Of a stretch of DNA of 64,000 nucleotides, positions 17,657 through 27,752 are shown one piece after another. Source of the stretch: Bin87 sp034423115 (lineage in GTDB: Bacteria > Chloroflexota > Dehalococcoidia > Lucifugimonadales > UBA3495); NCBI GenBank assembly GCA_034423115.1, contig DAOUJD010000046.1:49257-113256 (forward strand), read 5' to 3'. Positions within the stretch are counted from its first letter, which is position 1. The number at the start of each line of letters is the position of its first letter. The notes under the pieces were generated by a model. It had not been told where the DNA came from. It was given only the letters and a program-made list of their open reading frames with translations, and did no database searches. The translations under genes were made by a program, and so were the position numbers.

Positions 17657-18922
17657 TTGGATACTGATAGTAGCTTACCGCCGTTATTGTTCCTCGCCGC
17701 ATCATTGCTGACCTTCGGTTGGGTCAGCATAGTAGTTGCCAGCCGGAGGCGCAGGCCGGGGCTGGTCGCGTTGCTCGGCTACTCACCATCGCCGGGCTTG
17801 GGGGCTATCCGTGTCCTCTCCGCAGGTATCGCCGGAGTATCGCTGGGCTTGGTGATCCTCAGGATGATGCCAACATGGCCCAGCGCCTTGACGCTGCTGG
17901 CTGCCATCGTCGTCACAGCCGTTGCCCTGTTCGCCATCCAGATCATTACGGACCGATGGAGCGCCCTCTATCCCAACGCCGCCCGTCGCGTTGCGCGGCC
18001 CAGGCAGTGGTTCCAAAACCGGGCGCCTGTCTCCACCGACCGCACCACAACGCCCATTGATTGGGAGTTCAACCTACCACCCGCAGCTGGACACGCCGGC
18101 GCTAATGGCTTGGATGACGACGATTACCAAGAAGCCGATGCTCTTACGCCGGCCGATATTCTGAACCTGGACCAGCACGACATCGACATGGTGCGTTCCA
18201 TCAGCCGCATGGATGACCGCGACGTGCTGGACATCATGGTCCCCCGGCTGGACATGGACGCCATCGCGTTGACATCGTCGCTGGACGAGGTGGTCAACGC
18301 GTTCGTGTCAACCAAGCACACTCGGTTGCCTGTCTATCGGAACTCGATGGACGACGTCGTTGGGATAGTTCACATCAGCGACGTCCTGCCAGCCCTGGCA
18401 GATGACAAGACAGCGGTCCAACTGGAAGACCTGGTGCGCGCGCCCGAGTTCGTGGCCGAAAACATGGCCGTGGACGACCTGCTCCATCTGATGCGTTCCA
18501 AGTCGCTCCAAATGGCCATCGTCGTGGACGAATACGGCGGCGTCGAAGGCCTGGTCACCCTCGAAGACGTCCTGGAGGAGATCGTCGGCGAGATCGATGA
18601 TGAGTTCGCTGCCGTCGATGATCCCGACGCGCCCACCTTGGCCGATGACGGCTCATGGATCGTCAACGCCACCACTCCGGTCGAAGACGTCAGCCGCCTG
18701 GTGGGCGTTCAACTCAACGGCCACGATGTCAACACCATCGGCGGGTTCGTCTACACCGAGCTCGGTCGCATGCCCACGGTCGGAGACGCCATCTCCCACC
18801 ACGACGTGTGCATAGAAGTGCTGCAGGTCAGGGGGCGCCGGATTCAGCAGCTCCGGTTGTCGCTTGCCCCCAACGGTGTTCCGTCCGGGGAAGAAACCGG
18901 CGCAATCGAAACTCGTAGCTAG
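17657..18922 (+). CDS. CBS-domain membrane protein of the CorC/HlyC (UPF0053-like) group
   Basis: A 421-residue protein. The first 100 residues contain about three hydrophobic segments (LLFLAASLLTFGWVSIVVA, then two around 45-100). The cytoplasmic part has two CBS domains (DIMVPRLDMDAIALTSSLDEVV to GIVHISDVLPAL; then FVAENMAVDDLLHLMRSKS to GLVTLEDVLEEIVGEIDDE). It ends with a CorC_HlyC FAD-binding-like domain (IVNATTPVEDVSRLVG to TIGGFVYTELGRMPTVGD). Family members are implicated in Mg/Co efflux or ion homeostasis. The membrane domain does not look like a full DUF21, so transport is uncertain. Translation appears to start at TTG. Confidence 0.85.
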   Translation: MDTDSSLPPLLFLAASLLTFGWVSIVVASRRRRPGLVALLGYSPSPGLGAIRVLSAGIAGVSLGLVILRMMPTWPSALTLLAAIVVTAVALFAIQIITDRWSALYPNAARRVARPRQWFQNRAPVSTDRTTTPIDWEFNLPPAAGHAGANGLDDDDYQEADALTPADILNLDQHDIDMVRSISRMDDRDVLDIMVPRLDMDAIALTSSLDEVVNAFVSTKHTRLPVYRNSMDDVVGIVHISDVLPALADDKTAVQLEDLVRAPEFVAENMAVDDLLHLMRSKSLQMAIVVDEYGGVEGLVTLEDVLEEIVGEIDDEFAAVDDPDAPTLADDGSWIVNATTPVEDVSRLVGVQLNGHDVNTIGGFVYTELGRMPTVGDAISHHDVCIEVLQVRGRRIQQLRLSLAPNGVPSGEETGAIETRS

Positions 18923-18936
18923 CTACTCGCGCCCGA

Positions 18937-19701
18937 TTATTTGACGCCGACCAACTCGCCGCTCAACACGAGGAAGTGGTCAAACAATCCCGGCGGCACA
19001 GGGACGGTCAGATGTATGGTTGACCGATCGCTGCCGCTGAGGTGAAGTTCGTCGGAGGGAATGACATCAGTGTGCGTTGCCGCGTACAGATAGACCTCCG
19101 AACCGTTGTCGACGAATATCAGGATGTCATCACCGTCGTCGAGCAGCGCAGGAGCATCCCGCAAACTGCCGAAGTTGCTGGCGCCCTTACCCGCCTCGCC
19201 AAAGAACCACAGCGCTCCCCGTTCGCCCGGGTTCGCCTGCACCACGTCGACCTGCGTGGGGTCCTGGCCCTTGCCGGTGTTGAGGATCGATGCTCCGGTC
19301 AGGCTCGCTCGGCTCATCCTCACGTTGATGCCAAGCTCGGGCACGATCAGACGCTGAGCCGGAGGCAATGTGCCCAGGGGATGGCCGTCGGACGCTCCCA
19401 GCGGCGTGAAACCCAACTGTCCCACCGAGTCGTCGTAGGTTCCCGGTGGCAGGGCAAGCGTTGAAACTATCCTGCCGCTATCCGGCGCTGGCGGCGCCTC
19501 GCGGGACGGCAGTTGCGCCAGGTCTCCCCGTTTGGCCTCGTAATTGTCCACACTGGATTTCAGCCAGTACAGGTTCCCGTAGTAAGCCAGGCCTACGATC
19601 ACCAAAATGATGCCAGTTATCAGCAACCCGAAACCCGCCCAACGCAGCCCATAGTGCTGCGCCTGGGTGCGTATCTGCATGTAATCAAGTCCGATTTCCA
19701 T
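18937..19701 (-). CDS. sortase-fold protein lacking the catalytic His and Cys
   Basis: A 254-residue membrane-anchored protein: one N-terminal transmembrane helix (about residues 20-45), a Pro-rich stalk, then a domain from RLIVPELGINVRM to the C-terminus. The domain follows the class E/F sortase order GALWFFGEA..NFGSLRD...LDDGDDILIFVDNGSEVYLYA....VIPSD.... In active sortases the second strand carries GH and the late strand TC with a downstream Arg. Here the positions read GE and TVP, and no Arg is seen in GLFDHFLVLSG. The fold assignment is by pattern; enzymatic transpeptidation is unlikely. It may be a structural or regulatory surface protein. Confidence 0.65.
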   Translation of the reverse strand: MEIGLDYMQIRTQAQHYGLRWAGFGLLITGIILVIVGLAYYGNLYWLKSSVDNYEAKRGDLAQLPSREAPPAPDSGRIVSTLALPPGTYDDSVGQLGFTPLGASDGHPLGTLPPAQRLIVPELGINVRMSRASLTGASILNTGKGQDPTQVDVVQANPGERGALWFFGEAGKGASNFGSLRDAPALLDDGDDILIFVDNGSEVYLYAATHTDVIPSDELHLSGSDRSTIHLTVPVPPGLFDHFLVLSGELVGVK

Positions 19702-19817
19702 ATCTTCGCCTTATCTGATCCGTGAGTTTGACCCAGTCGCCAATGAGCGCGGCGTTGACATTCGCCGCTAATCCGGCGGTCGACTCGCGACCGCCGGTCA
19801 AAAGGGCACCGACTCGA

Positions 19818-20015
19818 TCAGTGCCGCCCTGAGCGAATGGGCTCGTTCACGAAAATGTCCCCGTTGCGGATCTTTATGTTGTAACCGCACCCGGGGTTAA
19901 TGCATGTCCAAGCTTTATAGTGGACCGGCGCCCCCTGCGCTCCATAGTCCGACAAGGGGACCAGCGCTCCTATGTTGCACTGCTGACAGACCGGAAACTC
20001 CATCGCTTCCACCAA
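19818..20015 (-). CDS. small zinc-ribbon protein
   Basis: A 65-residue protein with two Cys knuckles: C10-x2-C13 (CQQC) and C38-x4-C43 (CINPGC). This fits a zinc ribbon. Start choices are TTG 20015, GTG 20012 or ATG 20003; GGGAGG upstream favours the first two. It lies downstream of, and possibly shares a transcript with, the sortase-like gene region, but no partner can be named. Family not recognised. Confidence 0.6.
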   Translation of the reverse strand: MVEAMEFPVCQQCNIGALVPLSDYGAQGAPVHYKAWTCINPGCGYNIKIRNGDIFVNEPIRSGRH

Positions 20016-20117
20016 GATGACCTCCCTAACCCGGCATTCTTCAGGTGTGATTCCTGAGTTTACCGTTTGCTACCCGGATTTTTCCCTCACCTCAACGAAC
20101 GATTTTAAGAGTTTTAT

Positions 20118-20146
20118 AAAAAGGGGGCGAACCATGTTTCGCCCCC
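20118..20146 (-). terminator. rho-independent terminator of dnaG-rpoD
   Basis: An 8-bp stem GGGGGCGA/TCGCCCCC with an 8-nt loop, followed on the minus strand by five U. It lies 30 bp after the rpoD stop. Confidence 0.85.
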
Positions 20147-20175
20147 AATCTAACCGTTTTATGGCGCCTGGATGT

Positions 20176-21918
<1,743 letters not shown>

Positions 21919-21928
21919 AGACCCTCCG

Positions 21929-23746
21929 TCAGGTGTGGTTCGGTGCAGTCGGCTTCAGCAGCCGGTCAATCTCACCGATTCGGATATTGTTGTGGAGCAG
22001 TTGTTGTGCCATTGGAGATTCAATGTCCTCCATGATCTCCGGCAAACTGGACAACTGCCTGATTTCGTTATTGAGATGTTCCTTTTCCAGAGCCAGGCTC
22101 ATCTGGTGCCAGGCCTTATCACGTTTCGCCTGTGTGGACAGCCTCAGTTCCCGGCCGCGCAATGATTCGAGGTGCGCCTGTAACTCCGGCGGCACCGGAT
22201 TCTCCTCGGTGTCCTCGCCGGAAATTACGCTGCGGTAAATTTCCCGGTTTTCTGAACTGCTGAACCATTCCTCGGACGGCGCCGTTTGATAGCTTTCCAG
22301 CGGCTCCGTCCCATGCTGCAAGAGGAATGCCAGCAGCGCTTCCTCGATGGCGTCATAGTCTCGTACCGGCGGCGGTGTAGCTTCATCAGCAGTCGCGGAA
22401 ACCGATTGTCCCCTCTGCTCTCGGGCCACCTGCCGCCTGATGTCTTCCAACGCCCTGCGCAGCGTATCGTTGTTCACACCCAACCGGGCCGCCAGCCGGT
22501 CCACATACAGATCACTCCGCACCGCGTCCGGAATCTGCGCTACGAACCTCAGCATGGTGTTCGCCACCCAGGAACGCCCGTCCGGGCTATCCATGTCGGC
22601 ACGGCCCGACAGGGAATCCAGCAGATAGTCGAACAGTTCCTGCGCCTGTGCCAGGAACTCCGGCCATGCGCCCGGATCACGCCTGATGAAATCGTCCGGG
22701 TCCTGTCCCGCCGGGAGTTCGGCCACGCGCAGTTCCATCGCGTCCGGTTGTTGGAGCATGGAAACCGAGGTGTTTTGCCGGTTGCGACGCTGAAACACGC
22801 CCCATGATGATTCCAGGCTCCGCAGCGTCGCGTTGCGTCCCGCTGGGTCGCCGTCCAAAGCCATCGTGACGTTGGTTGTCAGCCGCCTCACCAGGTCAAC
22901 CTGCCGCTCGGTCAGGGCCGTACCCATGGACGCGACCACGTTGTCGTACGCGTGTTGGTGGGCCATGATAGCGTCCATGTAACCTTCCACGATCACCGCG
23001 CCGCGCTGGCGTATCGGTTCTTTGGCGATGTGCATTGCATACAGGATTCTCGATTTGTCAAACACCGGCGTGCGCGGCGTATTCAGGTATTTCGGCGTGG
23101 CCTCCTCGTCCAATGCCCGGCTGCCGAACCCGGCGACTCGGGCCTCCCAGTCCCGTATTGGGATCATCAGGCGGCCCCGGAACAGGTCATAGTGCCGCCC
23201 GTCGTCCGTCTCACGCGCCAGCCCTGCCTGCGCGATCAGTTCCCGGTCGTAGCCGGCCCGCGTCAAGTGCGCCAACAGCCGATTATCGCGCGGCGGGCTG
23301 TACCCGATTTCGAATGTCTGGATGGATCTTTCACTGATCCCGCGCCGTTCCAGGTATTCGCGGACGAACCCGGCTTCAGGAGTCGCCAGCATTTGCTGGA
23401 AGAAGCGGCGCGCCTCATCGTTGATGTCAAATAGTTGCCGCGCGTTGCTCCGCGATTCTTCGTTGTTGACCAGAGTCACGCCCACCCGTGCGGCCAGGCG
23501 TTGCAGGGCTTCCCGGAATTCAACCCGGTCCGCCTTCATGACGAAGGAGAAGGCATCGCCTCCCTCGGCGCAGGCCCCGAAACAGCGCCACGATTGCCGG
23601 TCCGGAAATACAAAAAAGGAGGGCGTCCGCTCTTGATGGAACGGGCAATTGGCCTTTAGAGAACTTCCCGAGCGCTGCAGGTTGACGTAGCTGGAGATGA
23701 CTTCGACGATGTCCAGTCTGCTTTTTACGTCGTCGATCTGCGTCAT
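21929..23746 (-). CDS. dnaG: DNA primase
   Basis: Synthesises RNA primers at the replication fork. The 605 residues comprise an N-terminal CHC2 zinc finger (CPFHQERTPSF followed by WRCFGACAEGGD), the catalytic TOPRIM core (AVIVEGYMDAIMAHQ and ALDGDPAGRNA) and a C-terminal helicase-binding region. The second zinc knuckle is Cys-x3-Cys (CFGAC) rather than the usual CxxC. It begins with MTQIDDVKSRLDIVEVISSYV, a standard N-terminus. First gene of the dnaG-rpoD pair. Confidence 0.96.
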   Translation of the reverse strand: MTQIDDVKSRLDIVEVISSYVNLQRSGSSLKANCPFHQERTPSFFVFPDRQSWRCFGACAEGGDAFSFVMKADRVEFREALQRLAARVGVTLVNNEESRSNARQLFDINDEARRFFQQMLATPEAGFVREYLERRGISERSIQTFEIGYSPPRDNRLLAHLTRAGYDRELIAQAGLARETDDGRHYDLFRGRLMIPIRDWEARVAGFGSRALDEEATPKYLNTPRTPVFDKSRILYAMHIAKEPIRQRGAVIVEGYMDAIMAHQHAYDNVVASMGTALTERQVDLVRRLTTNVTMALDGDPAGRNATLRSLESSWGVFQRRNRQNTSVSMLQQPDAMELRVAELPAGQDPDDFIRRDPGAWPEFLAQAQELFDYLLDSLSGRADMDSPDGRSWVANTMLRFVAQIPDAVRSDLYVDRLAARLGVNNDTLRRALEDIRRQVAREQRGQSVSATADEATPPPVRDYDAIEEALLAFLLQHGTEPLESYQTAPSEEWFSSSENREIYRSVISGEDTEENPVPPELQAHLESLRGRELRLSTQAKRDKAWHQMSLALEKEHLNNEIRQLSSLPEIMEDIESPMAQQLLHNNIRIGEIDRLLKPTAPNHT

Positions 23747-23915
23747 ATCAGTAAAAAATGAAAAATACAGTCACACTTAGCCAAAATCATTATACCACAT
23801 CTGCCCAGCCACGTCCCGCTTGCTGTGTGCGACTTATCGCCGTGTTGGCGGCTTCAACGCCATCCGGCAGGGACCGATGCCCGCCACCTCCATCCCCGAC
23901 CAGTGCGTTAAATTC

Positions 23916-23945
23916 AAAAGCCGCTGCCCCTTCGAAGGCAGCGGC
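23916..23945 (-). terminator. rho-independent terminator of the selenoprotein gene
   Basis: A 9-bp stem GCCGCTGCC/GGCAGCGGC with loop CCTTCGAA, followed on the minus strand by CTTTTGAATTT. It is 26 bp past the stop codon at 23972. Confidence 0.75.
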
Positions 23946-23971
23946 CTGAAGGTCAGTGGTTCTGCCGGATG

Positions 23972-24259
23972 CTAGTTGTCGGCGGCGACAGCCATGTCGA
24001 CGTTGGCGATCCTGGCGGAGATGGCTTCCTTCATCTTGCGGACGCGGCCCAGGTCGGGATAGATGTTGCCTTCGGCCTTCTTGTCGAAGATCTTCTCGCC
24101 ATCCACGAACACTTCCATGATTCCCTGCCCGCGCGGGGAAATGGTGATGGATGCGTCAGCGCCATAAGCACGGAAAAACTCGTTCGCCATCCACGTGGCG
24201 GTAGCGTGGTGCTGTCAAGGCACGCAATAGGTTATCTCAATCTGAACCTTTCCTTCCAT
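23972..24259 (-). CDS. SelW/SelT/SelH (Rdx)-family selenoprotein with in-frame UGA
   Basis: Small thioredoxin-fold redox protein. Reading from ATG 24259 (AGGAG placed 6 nt upstream) gives MEGKVQIEITYCVP, then TGA at 24217-24215, then QHHATATWMANEFFRAYG and on to a normal stop. Total length is 95 residues with Sec at position 15. The CVPU motif falls exactly where Rdx proteins have their CxxC/CxxU redox site after a first beta strand. The downstream part (ISPRGQGIMEVFVDGEKIFDKKAEG..YPDLGRVRKMKEAI) matches the family C-terminus. Standard gene calling would instead start at the internal ATG 24190 and lose the active site. Selenocysteine insertion needs SelA/B/C/D elsewhere in the genome, which cannot be checked here. 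Confidence 0.85.
24191..24209 (-). promoter_or_regulatory. candidate bacterial SECIS hairpin
   Basis: Starting 5 nt after the UGA on the minus strand, CCACG and CGTGG form a 5-bp stem closing a 9-nt loop within the coding sequence. Bacterial SECIS elements lie directly downstream of the UGA, so the position fits. The stem is short and the loop has no obvious GU signature. Confidence 0.4.
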
Positions 24260-25045
24260 GATTACTCCTAAATTTGGGGTTTCTGGCAATAGCCTTTGCG
24301 CATTTTATCACAAAGTCACGCGCTTTCCAAACCGACCGATTCCGGGGAGCGCTGAACTCCGTCCTTTTTGGCATCGTTCGCTGCGCCACGCGGCCGCCAT
24401 AAATCCCACTCCTCGCCGTGTTTCCACGGATCGCAAAACCACTGACAACACGTCGTTGCCGGTAGCTGCGCAACCCGCCCATCCTGGATTCATCTAGATC
24501 AAGCACGTGTTTGCAACCTGACATTAGCGAGGCAGGATTCCAGCATCGACGGCCAACCCCGTCAGTAAAAATCGCATACCAGGGTCCCAGTGACTGCCAA
24601 CGTCTACTTGGTGCATAACCAGCGTGGCCGTCATGCCCCAGCGTCAGCCACAACGCCCCGTGCTGCGTCGTCTATCTTGATTGACGATGTAGGCCACGGA
24701 AAAGACCGAGCATAGTACAACTTGCGTACCCGCCGGCCGTACTTCGTAGATGCGCCTACGGCGTACTCACAACGATGCGCAGATCCTGCCTCCCGCCAAC
24801 CGCCCAACCGCTCATCCTGAGCCTGTCGAAGGACAAAGCCTCAAAGGAGAAACCCAAATGAGCGCCTGATCCATTGAAACGACGAAACGCAATCCCAACC
24901 GACCCAATCGCAGCCTCGCAACCTGCCAATGTTGACCGCCGCAATGGGGCGCCGGTTGGCCAGGACGACTATGCCCTCGCTCGGTTGCCGCTTGAATCTC
25001 CCGTTCAAACCCGACCAACCTGACGCTTTGGTGTCGCGCATCTTG
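24260..25045. other. gene-less stretch between selenoprotein and ilv promoter
   Basis: About 790 bp in which the short open frames on both strands show no family pattern or ribosome-binding site. It holds the leader of the selenoprotein gene at its left edge and one REP-like sequence at 24813. Nothing else is recognised. Confidence 0.5.
24813..24834. repeat. REP-like CCTGAGCCTGTCGAAGGA element
   Basis: The core CATCCTGAGCCTGTCGAAGG resembles a short motif, often seen as an intergenic repeat in diverse bacterial genomes. Only one copy is seen in this window, so calling it a repeat rests on recognition rather than on internal copies. Confidence 0.4.
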
Positions 25046-25074
25046 TTGACACCACAATGGGCGGGTGATACGCT
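25046..25074 (+). promoter_or_regulatory. promoter of the ilv-leu operon
   Basis: TTGACA and TACGCT with a 17-bp spacer. Predicted initiation near 25081 coincides with the 5' edge of the T-box leader. Confidence 0.65.
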
Positions 25075-25082
25075 CTTTCAGT

Positions 25083-25352
25083 CTATTCGCTACGATGGGG
25101 AGTAGTAGGCGGTGTATGGCCGTTTAGAGAGCCGACGGTTGGTGAAAGTCGGTGGCCGGAACCCTCGAACTCGCCCCTGAGCGCCTCGCCTGAAACGCAT
25201 GGCAAATCGCGTGTGTAGGGAGAGCGGGTCGGCTCCGATAAAGGCTGTGTACAGAGCGTTTCGCGTACGAGACCACGCCGGTCCCGACACGAGAAAGAAG
25301 GGTGGTACCGCGGGAATTCAGCCCGTCCCTTCATGGGTCGGGGCTTTTTTTA
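25083..25352 (+). promoter_or_regulatory. T-box riboswitch leader, probable leucine specifier
   Basis: tRNA-sensing leader of ilvB. Stem I begins near CGATGGGGAGTAGTA (25093) and contains the distal AGAGAGCCGACGGTTGGTG element. A candidate specifier loop GAA-CTC at 25167-25172 gives CUC (Leu). The conserved antiterminator sequence AAGGGTGGTACCGCGG lies at about 25298-25313. A competing terminator hairpin (AGCCCGTCCC/GGGTCGGGGCT) ends in a seven-T tract at 25345-25351. Uncharged tRNA-Leu would be expected to stabilise the antiterminator and allow transcription of ilvBNC-leuA. The specifier assignment is by eye; AAC or ACU in neighbouring registers cannot be excluded. Confidence 0.88.
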
Positions 25353-25399
25353 TGCCCCGGCAACACGCAAATCCGGTAAACGATTCAGGAGTGGCCAAC

Positions 25400-27106
25400 A
25401 TGGAAATGACCGGCGCCGAAATTATCTGCGAAAGTCTGCTGCGCGAAGGCGTGGACACGATATTCGGATTGCCCGGCGGCGCTGTACTGCCCTTCTACGG
25501 AGCCCTGTCCGGGTATCCGAAACTGCGCCACATCCTGGTACGCCACGAGCAAGCCGCGGCCATGGCCGCCGACGGCTACGCACGAGCCACCGGCAAGGTG
25601 GGAGTGTGTTCTGCCACGTCGGGACCCGGCGCGACCAACCTGGTAACCGGCCTCGCGTCCGCCCAGATGGACTCGGTGCCCATCGTATGCATCACCGGCC
25701 AGGTGCCGCGCCCGGCCATTGGCCGCGACGCCTTTCAGGAAACCGACATCACCGGCATCACCCTCCCGGTCACCAAGCACAACTATCTGGTCATGGACGT
25801 GGCCGACGTTGCCCCCGCCATCAAGGAGGCTTTCCACATCGCCCGCACCGGCCGTCCGGGCCCGGTACTGATCGACGTGCCGAAGGACGTGCTGGCCGGC
25901 GACAAGGTCGAGTTCGAATGGCCCGAGGCCATCGATCTCCCCGGCTACTACCCGCCCGGCGACCCGGACCCGCAGCAGGTGGCCGCCGCCGCCCGCCTGA
26001 TCAATGAATCGGAACGCCCGGTGATCCTCGCCGGCCACGGCGTGCTGATTTCCCGGGCTTGGGACGAGTTGCGCATCCTGGCGGAAAAGGCCCAGATCCC
26101 AGTCATCACCACGCTGCTCGGCATCGGTTCGCTCCCCACCGACCACGTGCTGCACATGGGCATGCCGGGGATGCACGGCATGGCCTACGCCAGCCTCGCC
26201 ATAGACCGGTCCGACCTGGTGATCGCCCTGGGAGCGCGTTTCGACGATCGCGTAACCGGTCGGCTCTCCGACTTCGCGCCGGGCGCCAAGAAAATTCACT
26301 TTGACGTCGACCCCACCGAGTTCAACAAGAATGTGGTGGCCGACGCGCCGGTGCTCTGCGATCTGAAGGCAGGGCTCCGCGCCCTGATCAACCAGGTCCA
26401 TTCCAACGTCCATCTGGACTGGATCAAGGAGTGCGACCAACTCCGGGCCGAGCACCCGTCGCTGTTCATTCGCAAGTCCGACGTGCTGCTCCCCCAACAG
26501 GTACTGAAGGAACTCTCCGACGAGACCAACGGCGAGTCCATCATCGTAACCGGCGTCGGCCAGCACCAGATGTGGGCGGCGCAGCACTACGGCTACAAGG
26601 AGCCCAACTCCCTGATTACCTCCGGCGGCAGCGGCGCAATGGGGTTCGAAGTCCCCGCCGCCCTGGGCGCCAAGGTGGGCCGTCCGGAAAAGACCGTGTG
26701 GTCCATCGCAGGCGACGGCGGGTTCCAGATGACCCTGTGCGACCTCGCCACCGCGGTGGAAAACAACATCGACGTCAAGTACGCCATCCTGAACAACGGC
26801 TCGCTCGGGATGGTTCGCCAATGGCAGGACTTCTTCTACGAAAAGGACTTCTTCGCCACCATCTACAGCGGCAATCCCGATTTCGTGAAACTGGCCGAGG
26901 CTTACGGCATACGGGGCATCCGGGTCACCAAGCAGGAAGAAGTGGCCGGCGCTATCCAGGAAGCCATGGAAACGCCTGGTCCCGTGGTGGTGGACTTCGT
27001 GGTGAAAGAGGACGAGTTCGTGTACCCGATGATTCCCGCCGGCGAATCGGTCCACGAAATGATGGAAGAGCCCGAGCCTGAGGGGGTTGGAATTGAAACC
27101 GCATAA
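25400..27106 (+). CDS. ilvB: acetolactate synthase, large (catalytic) subunit
   Basis: First common step of branched-chain amino-acid synthesis, using thiamine diphosphate and FAD. The protein is 568 residues when started at ATG 25400, which has AGGAG about 8 nt upstream and begins MEMTGAEIICESLLREGVDTIFGLPGG. An in-frame extension back to 25199 runs through the T-box and is rejected. The ThDP-activating Glu lies in LVRHEQAAAMAADGYARATGK, and the ThDP/Mg motif is GDGGFQMTLCDLATAVENN. The C-terminus overlaps ilvN, so translation is probably coupled. Confidence 0.97.
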   Translation: MEMTGAEIICESLLREGVDTIFGLPGGAVLPFYGALSGYPKLRHILVRHEQAAAMAADGYARATGKVGVCSATSGPGATNLVTGLASAQMDSVPIVCITGQVPRPAIGRDAFQETDITGITLPVTKHNYLVMDVADVAPAIKEAFHIARTGRPGPVLIDVPKDVLAGDKVEFEWPEAIDLPGYYPPGDPDPQQVAAAARLINESERPVILAGHGVLISRAWDELRILAEKAQIPVITTLLGIGSLPTDHVLHMGMPGMHGMAYASLAIDRSDLVIALGARFDDRVTGRLSDFAPGAKKIHFDVDPTEFNKNVVADAPVLCDLKAGLRALINQVHSNVHLDWIKECDQLRAEHPSLFIRKSDVLLPQQVLKELSDETNGESIIVTGVGQHQMWAAQHYGYKEPNSLITSGGSGAMGFEVPAALGAKVGRPEKTVWSIAGDGGFQMTLCDLATAVENNIDVKYAILNNGSLGMVRQWQDFFYEKDFFATIYSGNPDFVKLAEAYGIRGIRVTKQEEVAGAIQEAMETPGPVVVDFVVKEDEFVYPMIPAGESVHEMMEEPEPEGVGIETA

Positions 27107-27695
27107 CCCTGAACAGCACACAATCATCGCGCTGGTGCAGGACCGGCCGGGCGTCCTCACCAGGGTCGCCAGCCTGTTCCGACGGCGCGGGTTCAACATC
27201 GCCAGCCTGGCGGTGGGGGCCAGCGAGCAGCCGGGACTCTCTCGGCTGACGTTCGTGGTCACCGGCGACCAGTACACCGTAGAGCAGGCCACGCGCCACC
27301 TCGACAAGTTGATCGACGTGGTCAAGGTATCCAACATCTCCGCCGAGGACGTGGTGGCCCGGGAGTTGGCGCTGATCAAGGTCCGCGCCACGCCGTCCAA
27401 CCGCAGCGAAATCCTGGAGATGGCCAACCTGTTCCGCGCCAAGATCGTGGACGTGGGCGCCCGATCCCTGGTCGTGGAGATCACCGGCGAGGAAGACAAG
27501 ATCGACGCCCTCTACGACCTGCTCCGTCCGTTCGGGATCCTCGAACTCATGCGGACCGGACGCGTCGCCATGGTGCGCGGCAAAGCCGCCGGCAGGATCA
27601 GCGACGACGTGGGCGCGGACGCGGTGATCATGGGCCGCAACGGCGCGGTGGCCGAACTGGCCGGCGCCGTTCCGGGACACTACGAAGGGGTGTAA
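27093..27695 (+). CDS. ilvN: acetolactate synthase, small (regulatory) subunit
   Basis: ACT-domain regulator that confers valine feedback control on IlvB. Its 200 residues contain an N-terminal ACT domain (TIIALVQDRPGVLTRVASLFRRRGFNIASLAVG) and a C-terminal ALS_ss_C domain (ARELALIKV to VDVGARSLVVEITGEEDKIDALYDLLRPFGILELMRTGRVAMVRG, shown in outline). TTG 27093 is preferred because GAGGGGG lies about 6 nt upstream; TTG 27087 is also in frame but is too close to that site. It overlaps ilvB by 14 bp. Confidence 0.95.
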   Translation: MKPHNPEQHTIIALVQDRPGVLTRVASLFRRRGFNIASLAVGASEQPGLSRLTFVVTGDQYTVEQATRHLDKLIDVVKVSNISAEDVVARELALIKVRATPSNRSEILEMANLFRAKIVDVGARSLVVEITGEEDKIDALYDLLRPFGILELMRTGRVAMVRGKAAGRISDDVGADAVIMGRNGAVAELAGAVPGHYEGV

Positions 27696-27752
27696 CCAAA
27701 TTCGCCTTGGCGGTACCAGACCACGCCGGGCAGACAGGAAGGATGAGTAAGA

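Noticed and set aside
23972..24190. 72-residue version of the Rdx protein starting at internal ATG 24190
   Set aside because: Removes the first beta strand and the redox motif; the upstream ATG has the ribosome-binding site and reads through UGA.
25199..25399. N-terminal extension of ilvB
   Set aside because: Would translate the T-box antiterminator and terminator; ATG 25400 has the ribosome-binding site and the family N-terminus.
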